DNA of 64,000 nt from Ephemerocybe angulata. Taxonomy: Eukaryota > Basidiomycota > Agaricomycetes > Agaricales > Psathyrellaceae. The DNA lies in assembly GCA_013368325.1 (NCBI GenBank), contig JAACJK010000221.1, forward strand, positions 310,001 to 374,000, in the 5' to 3' direction. A model generated the notes under the pieces. It did no database searches and was not told where the DNA came from. It saw nothing but the letters and a program-made list of their open reading frames with translations. Shown piece by piece: positions 23,889-35,550 of the stretch (position 1 is the stretch's first letter; each line of letters starts with the position of its first letter). The position numbers and the translations under genes are program-made.

Positions 23889-26800
23889 TCAAGGAAGCCC
23901 CGGCATCGTATGGTGCCTCCTCGTGTTCGGCCCCCGGTGGTACTGTGGGCTCTTCGACCTCGTCCCCGGATGCCCATTCACATGCCCATGTCCATGCCCC
24001 AACACGCTCGCTCCAGGCGCAAGCACATGCGGATGCGGCAAAAACGACCCATTTCCCTTCGTCGTCCCCCTCGGCTCTTCATTCTCGCTGTCGGAAGCGC
24101 TCGAACCATGTCTCGGGCGGTGACTCGGATACGGCTTCATCGTCTGCGACCTTGCCACAATCCTAAACGTCTTCGGGCTGTCCCTGTACGCACCCCCACT
24201 CCCACTGGCAACGGCGCCGGGCGCAGGCGACCACTGTGTCGGCCGCAGCGTCGGGATATGCGACTGCTCCACTGTGGGCGAGGCAGCGCTCGACGGCGGA
24301 GGAGACGCAAAGTCACTTCGATGCCTATCCAAGCTATCCAGCTCGCGCTGCGCGAGCGCCAACGACTCCACCACGAGGGCATATTTGGGATGCGACGGGC
24401 TGGCAAGGCGCTTCGCCTCGCTCAACCGCTTCACGACTTCAGCCAGGTCCTCGATTTCGTTGGTACTGCTATACCTCTGCTGCAGGCGCTCCGCGTAGAG
24501 CACGAGCAACGACACGCGATCGCGATGATGAGGCGAGGGCAAGTCGAGCGCCCGCTCGTAGCACCGGAGGGCTTCGTTCAAGTCGGCGATGAGACAGCGC
24601 CGGCTGTACCGATAGCATAACGCATCCCCGAGATTGGTAAGGAAGGCCGACCTGTTCGGGTGTAGCGGCGTCACGGAGTCTAGCGCCCGTCGGTAGCACG
24701 AGATGGCCTCGTCCGACTCTGTCGTATCCTTAATCGCCTTCGCCTTTGCCATGAGGATGTTGCCCAAGTTGCTGAGAATGAAGGGGTCGCACGGCGTTGG
24801 GTAGGACACCGATGCTTGACGGAAGTATGAGATTGCGTGGTCCATGTCGTTCATCGACTTGGTCCGCTTGTACCTCTCCCACAATGCAAGCCCAATTCCG
24901 TTGAGCCATTGGATGTAGAGGGGGTTGTTTGAAATCTGGCTGAAGAGAAGCCCACGGTAGAGCACAATGACTTCATTGAGGTCCTGCGGCTGGTTGTAGC
25001 GCGTGAAACGGGTCCAGAGTGCAGTGGCCAGCTCGTTCATAGAATCCGCATAGTTGCTGTCGATATCCAGCGCCTTGTGCCAGTACGAGATGGCCTGCTC
25101 AAGGAGTTTGCTCTCACCCGTGATCACATACTTTGCCCACATGGTAGAGGCGAACAGATGCAGACTGGGGGCCGTCTCGCGCTTGATCTCGGACAGAATC
25201 TTTGCCTCCTCGACGACATTCGACATCGCGATAGAGAGCAAAAAGCTGGAATCCCGGGGATCCTTGTTTTTGGACACCTTGAGGTAGGTGAGGATGTTGC
25301 TGGTGATTGAATGCAGACAGTCAGCGCGCTTCACGAGGTTGCTGTCGCCGATTTCGTCGAGCGTGTCACGGAGAATGTCAATTTCCTTCAAGAGATCTGC
25401 CGCGGACGCAGTCTCAACTCGCTTCGGCTTCCATCGCAAAAACGCAATGCCTAGACAATGTTTTGATCAGCACGAGCCTTCATCCCCTCCAGGGAGAAAA
25501 ACATTCACCTTCATCATGACATAACTCGTTTGATGAGAACACCCTCTGGATTAATAGAGCCTCATCCGGGAACTTCTTGTCGGACTAGGGGTGATCGTGG
25601 AAGGGTAAACAAACGCGCAGAGGACCAATTCAAACGACTCGCCTGTTCCAAGATGGCACTCCAATCGCGTTCATGTGAAACTGCGACCTTCACTTTTGTC
25701 TATGAAGTGGCGCGATGAGCGTGTGTCATTAGCAGTCATGAAGTATAAAAAAACATACCAAAGCAAGCAGCCTCTCATTAATGTAATCACAGGGGTGGCG
25801 CTAAACGGGCGGTAAGCTATCAAACCAGCGTTCATTCATTTCCAAAACCACGCGCACTCACAATGATCGCAACCGGGTCTTCCTGCATCCTATCTTCCGA
25901 GAGAACCTTCGCGCTTGGCGGTCCAGATCCCCTTGGGGTGATCGTGAACGACGTAACCGCCAGCGTATCGGAAGGGCGGCTAAATCGAATTTTACCAGAG
26001 AGCGTCGTCCTGACGCTCGGCGGGGCATTCCAAGTGTACCTTGCCTCCTTTTCCGCGCTCTGGCTGTAGGACAGCGTCAAGTTGATGTCCGTGTTCCTCT
26101 CGAAGCTCGCAATGCCCCAATACGGTGCTGTCAGCTGGCCCGTGATCAAGCGCAACTCCCCAACCCGGTCACCCAGATCCCGCAAGTATCGCGCCCAGTT
26201 GTCTGCGTTGAGAGCGATGAAGTCCCGGAACTTGGAGATTTCCTTGATCTCTGTCCTCAGCGCACCAGCAGGCAGAGAGAGAATCGTCCCTTCAGCAGCA
26301 GAGCTCCTAAACCGGGTACCACTGAAAATTCAAAAAATGGTTAGCAAACATAGACTCGAGAAACTCTGAAAAACACCAATTACACAGTCGGGGCTGGATA
26401 GTCGTCGCACCGCTCTATTGACGCGCTAGTGATGAAAGAGTGTGGCTCGAACTCGAGATAGGTGCATGTATCATCGGGCCGAATGGGAGTATTAAGAGGA
26501 TTGAAGTAGGGCGGCAGTTCGCTGGGCTCTAGGATATTGAAATGCTTGTGGAAGGAACCGTTTGGCTTGAAAAGCCCGACATCCCCAATGCGAATTGTGG
26601 ACGGAATGGCGAGGGGGTACGCCATGCACTTGAGTTTCATCTCCCTCTCGTAAACATCTTCGTGGTGCCTCGGTGACGTATCTTCGTTATCGTAGCCGCG
26701 CATTGCGGATTCCTGTGGCTATGAAGAATGAATACTGGGACCGGGGAGGGGGTTGCGGGCGAGGAATGGGCGATGGTAGGATGCACTTACGGAGGACGAA

Positions 26801-27484
26801 GAGCGCCGGGTCCATTGTTGATGCGACGAAGCACCTGCGGGAAAATGGATGAGAAGCAGAACTGGAAGCGCCGGGTACTGATGCTTACCGTTGTCAAGCG
26901 CCGAAGCGTGGGATGACGACGTCACGGGCTGCACGCCTGACTCGTGTCGGGCACTAGAATCTTTGGGCTGGCAGGAAGTTCAGCGGGCGTCACTTTTAGA
27001 CAGGGGGTTACCGAGTGCGACTCACGCCTAGGGGACAAGCGCCTGTCGAATGAATCACGCCATTAGTTCCGAATTGCCGCCCAGCGAACCGAAAAAGGCA
27101 TACCAGCTGGTTTGGTTGGGGCTGCTGCGGCGAACGGGGCCTGAGCGCTTGACTTACCTGAGCCATTCATCAAAGGGGGTGCGACGGAGAAACTCGGTCT
27201 AGTGGCGAGGTCAGCCTCGCGGGGCGAGTGGCTTTGGGCGAGGACATACCGTGGCGGGGAGGTGGGGTCTGGTGGCGGAAATCGGTAGGCCACGGGGGAC
27301 GGGGTGGATATGGCCCGGTTTGCTTCGTGCTGCATTAATACCGCTGTTGACCGAGAAGTGTCCGGCACTGCCTTTGACTGTTCCAGGGCGAGGATGAGGA
27401 ATGTCTCGGGCAGAGTGAAGTGGGCACACACCTTGGGAGAGATAGAGTGCCTGGAGTCGAAGTCGCTGCGGTGTGTGGTGGCCA
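23889..27484 (-). CDS. Multidomain protein: disordered N-terminus, fungal GDVG-type domain, TPR repeats
   Basis: I join the minus-strand exons from an ATG at 27484 (MATTHRSDFDSRHS) through several short, Ser/Pro-rich exons to RGYDNEDTSPRHHEDVYERE at about 26700. The next segment, IRIGDVGLFKPNGSFHKHFN followed by SGTRFRSSAAEGTILSLPAG and a helical region RDFIALNADNWARYLRDLGD, matches an uncharacterised domain common in Agaricomycete proteins. An exon TKVKVAVSHERDWSAILEQ ends at 25643 in a GC-AG intron. It continues SDKKFPDEALLIQRVFSSNE and then into the large exon 25439-23889. That exon holds about five TPR units (such as AISYWHKALDIDSNYADSMN and AISYFRQASVSYPTP, then RCYERALDL). The tail is Pro/Ser/His-rich, ending HHTMPGLP. 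TPRs suggest protein binding. Function is unknown. The first exons are the least certain. Confidence 0.68.
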
Positions 27485-29667
27485 TGGCGGTGGGTGATCG
27501 GGTGAAATCTATGTGGGAACGGCGGTGCACAAGGGTAGCACGGTGTCGAGAGGGGCTGCTCGCTGTCGAGGGCGTCGATCGAGGGGGGACAGAAACGGTG
27601 GCGGCGGGGCAAAAGGGAGAATGGTGGTGGTGGGAGGAAGCAGGCTTTATATCAAACAAACGTGGCGGAGCGCTTAGAAGAAGCGCGGTCACCGGCTGGC
27701 TTTCAATTCCTGCCGCACCAAACAAACCGAGCGTCTATTTTTTCGGCCTAATCTCCATTTTCGGTCGGACCTGATCGATTTAGGTCAGCGCTCCCACCCC
27801 ATAGCACTCATCTCCACCCTGGGCGACTCGAGTGAGCTGCCCACGGGCCCCGAGTATGGCTGCCAAGTTCGCCTTGAGCGCTCGCGATCCTCCCGGACCG
27901 TTGATCGCCTGACTGAGTCGTCCATTTTAGCGCCTACGCCCTCCCTGCCCGAAAAACGACTCTGCCTCGTGTCCGGGCAGGTTCGAAACCCCGTTGCTGG
28001 TTGCATATGGTCAAACCCCTGCACACTGTGCACAGGCCACCCTGACACGCCCATGCGGACGGCCAAGGCGTGTCGCGGTTGCGTGCTTCGAGAGGCGCCT
28101 AGCAATCGAGCCTGCTTCTTTGTCGTTCCAATTTAGCTGGGAAGATCCAGCCGCATTACGACCACTGGGCACGAATGCGCTGGCGTAGTATAGCCTATTC
28201 TAGGTCCACGATGATGTATGTATGGAGAGACCCCTAGTTCCGAGGCATGCAAGGGCAGGCCAAGTAGGGCCACACTTAGAGTTTGATATCGATTTAGCAT
28301 TGGGAAGCTAAGGCTAGTACCTGCAGAGGGGCTATCGATTGCGTCTTCTACCATACACGAACCAACGTTTCCGCACAGAAGGAAGCAGGCTGGGTTTGGG
28401 CCCGGGCGCTAATCTGCTTCTCTCGATCCATGCATCTCCCGTTTGGGTCCCCCACATGCTGGCGATAAGCTCAGAACATACCAGCTCAGGGAAATTGAAC
28501 CAGATATTAGTCCCGGTGAGATGTTGCGACGGAATTTATATTTGCGTCAGATGAGCAGGGTATATCGGGTCATTTCGCTCGAAGGCAAGGCGGAGATTAA
28601 CCAGCAGGCATCCAGGAGCCCGTTTGCCATACTCGACGCTTGGCCTTCGCCACGGTGCGGCAGCGGGCCATTGCATATCATTACCCATCTCCTGAGGAAC
28701 GGGAGGTCTTCGATCGATGGGGACGGGTACAGAAGGCCACCCTGACGATTAGCGCTCTGGCGCGTGAAGAGTAACTATCCATTAGCAATGTGATTTGGAC
28801 CCACGGTTGCAGTAAAGGCCCAGGAGACCCATTCTCGTCAGGCTTGCTTGGACCAGGGGCACGTTAAGGTTCAATGAGGCAGAGCTTCAGAAATGGTCCG
28901 TGCAGAGCTTCCAACAGAACACAAGGGAAGGTGAGATGGAACCGGCCGTCTTGTCAGCCCTCCTTGGCCTTCGTGCGAGATATTGTTGGAGCAGGCGGAT
29001 TTAACCTGCGGGACACGTTCCCGCATTATAAATGGGAAAGCCAGTACGACGAGGAGAACATCCAGCATCCCATACCCTCAGTACCCAGTACGCTCCCCAG
29101 TAGCTAGAATTGAACGACGTTTTGCCTGCAATGTGAGGGTGTGCGGGCCTGCGAGCTGAGTAGCTGGCGGAGTCCAGTTGTTAGGGCGGAGCAGCACAAA
29201 ATAATGATTCGGAAACATTGACAGGTGCAAAAGAGCCCGTCGTACTCAGGTCAAGAAGCACAACGGCGATTGGGGGCAAGTGGCATGTCCCCATCCACGA
29301 CACTGTCGAGGACGTCGTCCACAGTGGCGAGCACGGCCTAAAGCTGCGCACGGGCCCTTTCTACTTTGAGTTTTCAGTTTCACACGTTTTACTCACCATC
29401 CACGCTGTTTGCTCTCTCCCAAATCCTCCAAATCGCCTGAACCACCGTCATCCGCCGTCGAACGTCCCGCGAAGCAGCAGCAACGAGCGCTGCTGGCACA
29501 CACACGCCTTTGAGACCCGAAACAGCGTTGAAAACGCCCCGAGCGGACCTTGGAACCAAGTCTGAGCGGCGACGGGATCGGACACTCGCAGTTTGAGTCG
29601 GAGTGAGCAATTTCCACCTCTTATCCGTCGGCTGCCCGCCGACCTCTGCCCTCCAAACGCTCACAAC
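27485..29667. other. Divergent intergenic region
   Basis: About 2.2 kb separates the divergent TPR-protein gene (-) and Zn2Cys6 regulator gene (+). No gene is visible. The interval is long enough to hold extended regulatory sequence for the transcription-factor gene. Confidence 0.45.
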
Positions 29668-31122
29668 ATGTCGCCCAGCCCGCCCACTCCTACATCGCCC
29701 ACGACCCTCTCATCGCCAGGCCCCAGCGCCCCAAACCCCGTACGTCGTCGAGCAGCACAAAGTGCAGGAACAAAGCTCACGAAATGACTTTATTATAGCC
29801 AGTCAGCTAGCCCCGCCTCATCCAGAACGCAATGACAGAGCAGAACAAAGCCCCCGCCCCCACCCCCGAGCACCCGTATCCGCCAGTTATGCCCTACCCC
29901 CCGCAGGCGTACAGCGGCGCATACCCTCCCCCACCTCCGCCGGGCACGGCCCCTTACCCACCTTACTTCTACCCGCCCCCGGGCGATGCCAGTCACGGCG
30001 GCGAGAACGGACAGAACGGGCTCCCCCCAGGCGCGTACATGATGCTCGCCCCGCCAGGAGTCGTATACATGCACCCGCCGCAGGGCCAACGTACGCGCAT
30101 CTAATCTTAATACTCAAACCAACGAACTAAACTCCTCCGATACATGCAGCCTTCACGTCTCCGCCCCCTGCGGCACAAGCCTCCTCTGCCTCGCGGCCCA
30201 AGCGCAAGCAAGTCAAGATGGCTGTATGTTTCACCCCTTCATTCATCATCCATACATTGCCTCAAAGCTAAACGAACATGTGTCTATTCTAGTGCACAAA
30301 CTGTGCGGCAGCATGCAAGCGATGCGACGAGAATCGGCCCTGCGAGCGATGCCAGAAATACGGCATTGCTGACAACTGCATCGACGGACAGCGCAAAGAG
30401 CGCAAGAAGGGCATCAAGCGCGGGCCTTACAAGCGCAAGAACAAAGGTGGCTCCGACAGTCCAGGGTACAACGGTACGCCCATCCCATCTCACCCCTTCA
30501 CCCTTTCCACTAACAAACGTCCAGGCGAATGGCCGCAAGGTGCCCCACCCCCTCCTCCCCAAACCCCCAAGCCGCAGCCGCCACCGCTGCGATCGTCGCC
30601 GCGCAGCTCGGCCCCGAGGCAGCAGCGCCGTACTACCAACCGATCTTCTACCCGCCGCCCCCTTACATGACCCACACACCAGAGGGCCAACCAGGACCTG
30701 ACGGGCAGCCTCCGCACGTCAATGGCCAGCCGATGATGCAGTACTACATACCTGCTGGGAGCTACCCGCCGTATCCCCACTACCACCCGATGTACCACCC
30801 GCCCCCGCCGCATCCTGGGGCTCCCCCACCTCCGCATCCTGGAGCACCCCCCGTCATCGCGGCGCCCCCACCTCCTCCTCCACCGCCTGTGGCGCCCGAG
30901 CAGCACCAGACCGTGAACCCCGTGGATACGGGGAAGAAGGATGATGTGAATGGAGATGCGAATGGGGTGGGTGATAGCCCTGTCATGAATGGGAAGAAGC
31001 GATCGAGAAGTTCGAAGGGTGGGGAGGGGAAGAGTAAGCGATCGAAACCTTCGAGTGGGGCGAGGAAGGAAAGGGATGGGATGGCAGCGGAGGAGGGGCA
31101 TGAGGAGGGTGCTACCGCCTGA
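29668..31122 (+). CDS. Zn2Cys6 transcription factor
   Basis: This encodes a nuclear DNA-binding protein of the fungal Zn2Cys6 class. Exon 1 (ATG at 29668) gives MSPSPPTPTSPTTL. Exon 2 is a long Pro/Tyr-rich segment with repeats such as PYPPQAYSGAYPPPPPPGTA. A third exon gives SRPKRKQVKMA, and the next holds the binuclear cluster CTNCAAACKRCDENRPCERC followed by QKYGIADNC. The spacing is C-x2-C-x6-C-x5-C-x2-C-x8-C, with one extra cysteine in the first loop. A basic stretch RKERKKGIKRGPYKRKNK follows directly. The rest is Pro/Tyr/His-rich, with a basic patch KKRSRSSKGGEGKSKRSKPS near the C-terminus, and ends at 31122. After GEWPQ the frame changes; a 32-nt GT-AG segment at 30540-30571 would restore it. 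The target genes are unknown. Confidence 0.85.
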
Positions 31123-34100
31123 TTTTTTCTTGGGATTTGCTGCGCCACGATTGTGAGCATGCATTTTTTACTATCTTTATTTGTCGTTTTATGCGGTGCT
31201 TACTGTTAAGCCCCCCTTTTTCTTTTTTCGCTGTGTGTAGATCGATCCTCTGGCGTTTTTTTGGCGCCTCAGTAATTCTCACGCTTTCTTGTCTGTTTAT
31301 CCCCTCTCTGTGGTTCGAACGATCCAATCCGAAACGAAGTGAACCACCCCCGTTGACGACTCGACAAACTGCCATATCCCTATCACACTCAACTGGACTT
31401 GGAGTGGCGTATATCCATATCCACGAAATACCGCTTATCTTCTTATCACCATATCTTCCTTCTCTCTTCAACCATCGTCATCATGAATCATCCTCGCCAC
31501 CTCCATCCAATCCAATCAACAACCGCGCCGGGCCCGTATCCAAGGCACCGAGCCTGGCCTCCGAGTTCTTTACTCCTTTCACACCCTTTTCGTTGTGTTC
31601 TGTTCTATTCTTGTTTCTGCTCACATTCCCATCTCCTTGGGTCGCCACATGTTTTTTGACCTTCAACTGGGCCCCAGATGCTTGCTTGCTGCCGCCGACG
31701 CGCAGTAAGTAAGAGCCTCGGGTGGACCCCATTGACTGCACGTCAAATGACGTTCGGTTACCCAATGCCTGTCTACTTGCTTTTCTTGCGTTGTCTGTCT
31801 ATTTTCTTGGTTTTGCCTCTTGATTCGGCTAATGTGTATGTGCGCCGTAGTATTCATGTTTGTGACTACCTTTGTGCCTTTATGCCAACTTCTCGCCCTC
31901 TCGTCCTTTCGTAGTCTTCCCCCTTGTTGTTTGTTGTAACGATTTCGATTTCGCCCTTCCTATTGGTGTTTATCCAGGGATACATACACACCGCCTCTTA
32001 TGTTCTCTTCCCGTCCGCCTCTCCATCCATCTGCCCGCCTGCCTGCCTCGAGTGATACTGAATCGGCTTACATATGTACACCACCCGCTTATTTATTCGC
32101 TTACTTCATAGTGTAACCTGTATGACTCTTCCTCCCAAGTTACTACGGCGCTGGAGCTCCGAGTCGCCTACTTATCTTGTATCTGTGTACTTGTACCAGC
32201 AGCGCTGCGTCTCCCGTCTTGTCTTGTTTGTATACGAAATGTGCACATGAATGAATGAATGTGACAAATATCTATAGACGTTCCTCGGTGCCTCGTAATC
32301 CGTATTCCGCAGAGCAGTGGTGCGTGTTGTCGCCTCACGGGCTCTCAAGTCCGCAACCGAGATGATGAAGCGTGAGTCTCGCTGCCATGGCCTCGAACAA
32401 GCCTCGCACGCTTCTCGCCTTCTCCGCCGGCTCCAAAACAATTCGCATCCCATGCCGCCCGCAGCGTGCCACGCCGGCGCGTGATTATTACCGGAGCCCG
32501 CTGTAGACTGCTGCATCTCCCATGTACGTTCATTCCGTGTCCACTATCCGTGCAGCCTTCCGTACTACATGCGTCTCGAGGGACCTGCGGGTATGGGGGG
32601 CAGGAGGTCGGGGACGTCGAGCGCGCGCTCGTTTAGACGCTGACACCCGAGTTAGGCGCCCGTGGAGCGCTGGCATCAGCCTCCGTGCGCCTTTCCGAGA
32701 GCCGGAGACAAAGGAGGGCCCGTTCGGGATAGTTACTTGTTGAGGTGGGTGCCAGCGACAGTGGCGGTGGACGTGTGGTATGACGGGTGGAGGTGGGAGC
32801 GCCTTTTGCAGTGATGCCACGCTGCTGTGTGGTGCTTATCACACGGCGTGGCCTTCTGTTTGGCCGTGAGGCACGAGATAGACGTAGCATATGTATGTAG
32901 TTCGAGCTTTCTGGAGGTAAGCTCGGACAATAGGAAGGAGGTTTTTGCTACGATTCCTTATCCGATGGGGTTCGAGTCAATATTTTAGCGCGGGTTGATA
33001 TGGTATGTCAGGCCCTGCCGAGATATTTTCGGATTCTTTGATCAAGCGATGGGCTGTGCACGTCTTACGTCCATATGTGTGTAAAGCGGGATGAGAGAGT
33101 CGATTGAATGCGGGGGTTGACAGGCACCATGGTTGTACGCGCCCAAATAGACGCTGCCGTAGGCGCCCATAGAGCGCCCGCCGGGCTGTTATCACAACTG
33201 CCGTGACGCTCCTGCTCACATCATCCTCCGCGCAGACCGTGTCGATACACGGCGAAGGCAGCTGGAGCGAGATAGAAGAAGCGCGCGTTGGGGCCTAGTC
33301 GGATATGGCAGAAAGGTGTGCAAAGCTTGGGGTAAAATTAAACGCGCGGGCGTTTGAGCTGGATCTCAATCTAAGTTTGGGGGGATGGGATTGGGTTCTG
33401 GATGGATGGATGGATGGATGGATGGGTGTGTAAGTAGAGTAAAGATGTACTTCGATCTCCGCCTATCTTCTTTGGCCCTTCCTTGCCGCGCACGTCGCTT
33501 CTGGGCAACTTCTGGACGGAGCAAAAAAGTTTCTGTGATGATTTCGGTCCATTGGGGATAGTGTTTGAGCTGGTTTGGGAGTTAGCGCTCGCCGGAGCTT
33601 TTGTCATGTGAGCCGGCTCGCGAAGGAGTGTCGACTGTTGCGGTCCTGCATATCTACCAAAGTAAGCCAGGAAGGTATGTTATTACAGTAGATATGGATG
33701 ATGGATCATCATAGATGAACGCACGACGTGCACAAAGAGGCATGAGCTCCCCGAGACGCCGGGGCGCTGGGAAATCCATACCATTACCGCGAGCGTTCCC
33801 ACTGGCAGGCATTACCCGGTGCTTCGACGATGAACCCTGAATGAATGTGGTATGCTCAGGGCTTTTCATTTGTCCTCTTTTGCGATGGGCGCTTATTGTG
33901 ATTGAATAGAAGAGACGGCTGTTATACATACAGTGTGTACACGTGTGTGCGGTGAGGCTGTCGAGATGGTGGACTCGCATTGCGTTGATCGATCGGTCGA
34001 GGGAGGGAAACGTGGTGCAGGGCCCACAGTCTTAAGCGCCCGCGCTGAATCGACACTCCCGAGGGTCCTAGGCCCACCTTTTGAGGAAGCTCGAGCCTAG

Positions 34101-34614
34101 TATCAAACCGACCTTATCGTGTGGCACAGTCTAAGAATGTAGATTGTTGTCAGCTGAGGGAGAGGGGATGCATGTAACGAGCCAGAATCAGAGTGTACAC
34201 GCAATTGGATGGATTCTGAGCTACAAGGGAATAGTATACAATGTAGTGTAGGGTGTGTCAAGGAAGGTTCACTATTATACAGCAGATGAATGAGACAAGA
34301 ATACAATGGAGAGAATGAAGCTATGGCTACAGTTATAGTCCCATGCTGTAACGCGAACACACCAATTGTCGCAACCAAGAAAGAAGAATGAATGAAACTG
34401 TAAACCGCGAACAATAGACCTTGAATGAAAACAACGCGTAAACCTGCAGGAGAGTAAAGGAAGAGAACCGGAAAAGGATAACAATACAAGACCGAAGTAG
34501 GCAAGTGGGTGTAGTGGTGGGCGGGGTGTATGATGTAATGGGCTGTGTCTTCGGTCTACGGCTGCCTGTAGTGGAAACTTGAAGACGAAGTGTGTGGAAT
34601 GAAAGTTCCACAGA
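31123..34614. other. Long convergent intergenic region
   Basis: This 3.5 kb lies between the stop codons of two convergent genes. The first kilobase is T-rich on the + strand, as in a long 3' untranslated region. The remainder has only short open frames with no family similarity. It contains one tetranucleotide microsatellite (listed separately). An unannotated noncoding transcript is possible but cannot be shown. Confidence 0.4.
33401..33425. repeat. Tetranucleotide microsatellite (GATG)6
   Basis: Six tandem GATG units run without interruption. The stretch sits in the long intergenic region downstream of the Zn2Cys6 gene. Confidence 0.9.
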
Positions 34615-35550
34615 CTACGCCTTCTTTTTGAAAAACGAAACGAGGCGTGAGCTGACAGCACGAGTCCGTGAAGAAGCGGGGGAGGAAGTGAGGCCCTTGA
34701 ATTTGGGTCTGCTGGGTGTCGATTGGGGAGGAGATCGCATTTTGGAAGTGGCGGGAGGGCCATGATGTTCGCCTTCCACTGATCGATAGTCGTGCTCTGA
34801 ATTCGAATATCCATCTCCATCATCCTCTCCATCTCCATCACAGTTCCATAACTCCTCCTCCCATCTGAAAGAACTTGGTGGAACTTGTATGGGATTCTTG
34901 AGCTTCTCGAGCGCTGAGGCGTAGCTCGGGAACACCGTTACGTTCCCGTCAAGTTCGCTCCACAGCTCCCTGTACACCTCATCGACCTCGCGTTCGCCGT
35001 ACAGGGTCATCTCGCTCCAGTACGCCGCGCTGCGCGCCTCAGGGACGAAGTGCAGCATGCTGTCCTGGCTGCACGCAATGACAAAGGCACCCAGCCAAAG
35101 CATATGGCCCGAGAACCCGAACGACCCGTCCGAAGTGGCAGGTAGCTTGGCGCGGAAGCGCTGCAGCAGGATCAAAGCGGCGATGACCGTGTTGTACGGA
35201 GCACCTGCCAGGTAGATCATCTGCGCGATGAAGACGGAGAGTTTAGGCTGTCCGAGGCGTTTGGACGAGCTTGTTTCTTCCTTGCTGTGGAAGTTCTGGA
35301 CGAGATAGTTCGCACAAAGGCGTGCGATGTCTCCGCGCCCGAGATAGGGGTCTACGAGGAATCGTCCATCTGCACCCATGAATGCAGACTCGGGGAGGAC
35401 GTGCGAGCTTGAGGTGGACGAGGTCCGGGAGGAACTGGCTGAGAATTTGCCGGAGCAGTGGCTCTCGTCGTCTTCTGGCCATGGGTCGTCGCAGAATCGA
35501 GTGGAGTAGCAGGGTTGTTCGCTGAATATGAGGGGTGGTGGTCGCATCAT
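34615..35550 (-). CDS. Cyclin-fold domain protein (PCL/PHO80-like)
   Basis: One long exon encodes about 311 residues from the ATG at 35550 (MMRPPPLIF) to the stop at 34615. Residues from about 75 to 180 resemble a cyclin N-terminal box: LCANYLVQNF, LSVFIAQMIYLAGAPYNTVI, ALILLQRFRAKLP, and HMLWLGAFVIAC. This pattern of five short helices is found in fungal cyclins that partner Pho85-like or Cdk5-like kinases. The region after it is acidic (DGDGEDDGDG) and Ser/Pro-rich and ends basic, SRLVSFFKKKA. An intron with a GTGAGT donor just upstream of the ATG suggests an earlier leader or short coding exon. A TATAAAA-like motif on the minus strand near 35730 could be the core promoter. The kinase partner is not known. 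Confidence 0.7.
   Translation of the reverse strand: MMRPPPLIFSEQPCYSTRFCDDPWPEDDESHCSGKFSASSSRTSSTSSSHVLPESAFMGADGRFLVDPYLGRGDIARLCANYLVQNFHSKEETSSSKRLGQPKLSVFIAQMIYLAGAPYNTVIAALILLQRFRAKLPATSDGSFGFSGHMLWLGAFVIACSQDSMLHFVPEARSAAYWSEMTLYGEREVDEVYRELWSELDGNVTVFPSYASALEKLKNPIQVPPSSFRWEEELWNCDGDGEDDGDGYSNSEHDYRSVEGEHHGPPATSKMRSPPQSTPSRPKFKGLTSSPASSRTRAVSSRLVSFFKKKA

Noticed and set aside
30160..30700. Bidirectional promoter or CpG-like region in the Zn2Cys6 gene
   Set aside because: The GC richness is explained by Pro, Ala and Arg codons of the coding sequence.
31137..31712. 191-codon + strand frame after the Zn2Cys6 gene
   Set aside because: It is rich in Phe, Ser and Leu due to T-rich 3' sequence, with no start context or similarity.
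33401..33425. Telomere-like or satellite array
   Set aside because: It is only six units of GATG and lies far from any window edge feature; a plain microsatellite is enough.
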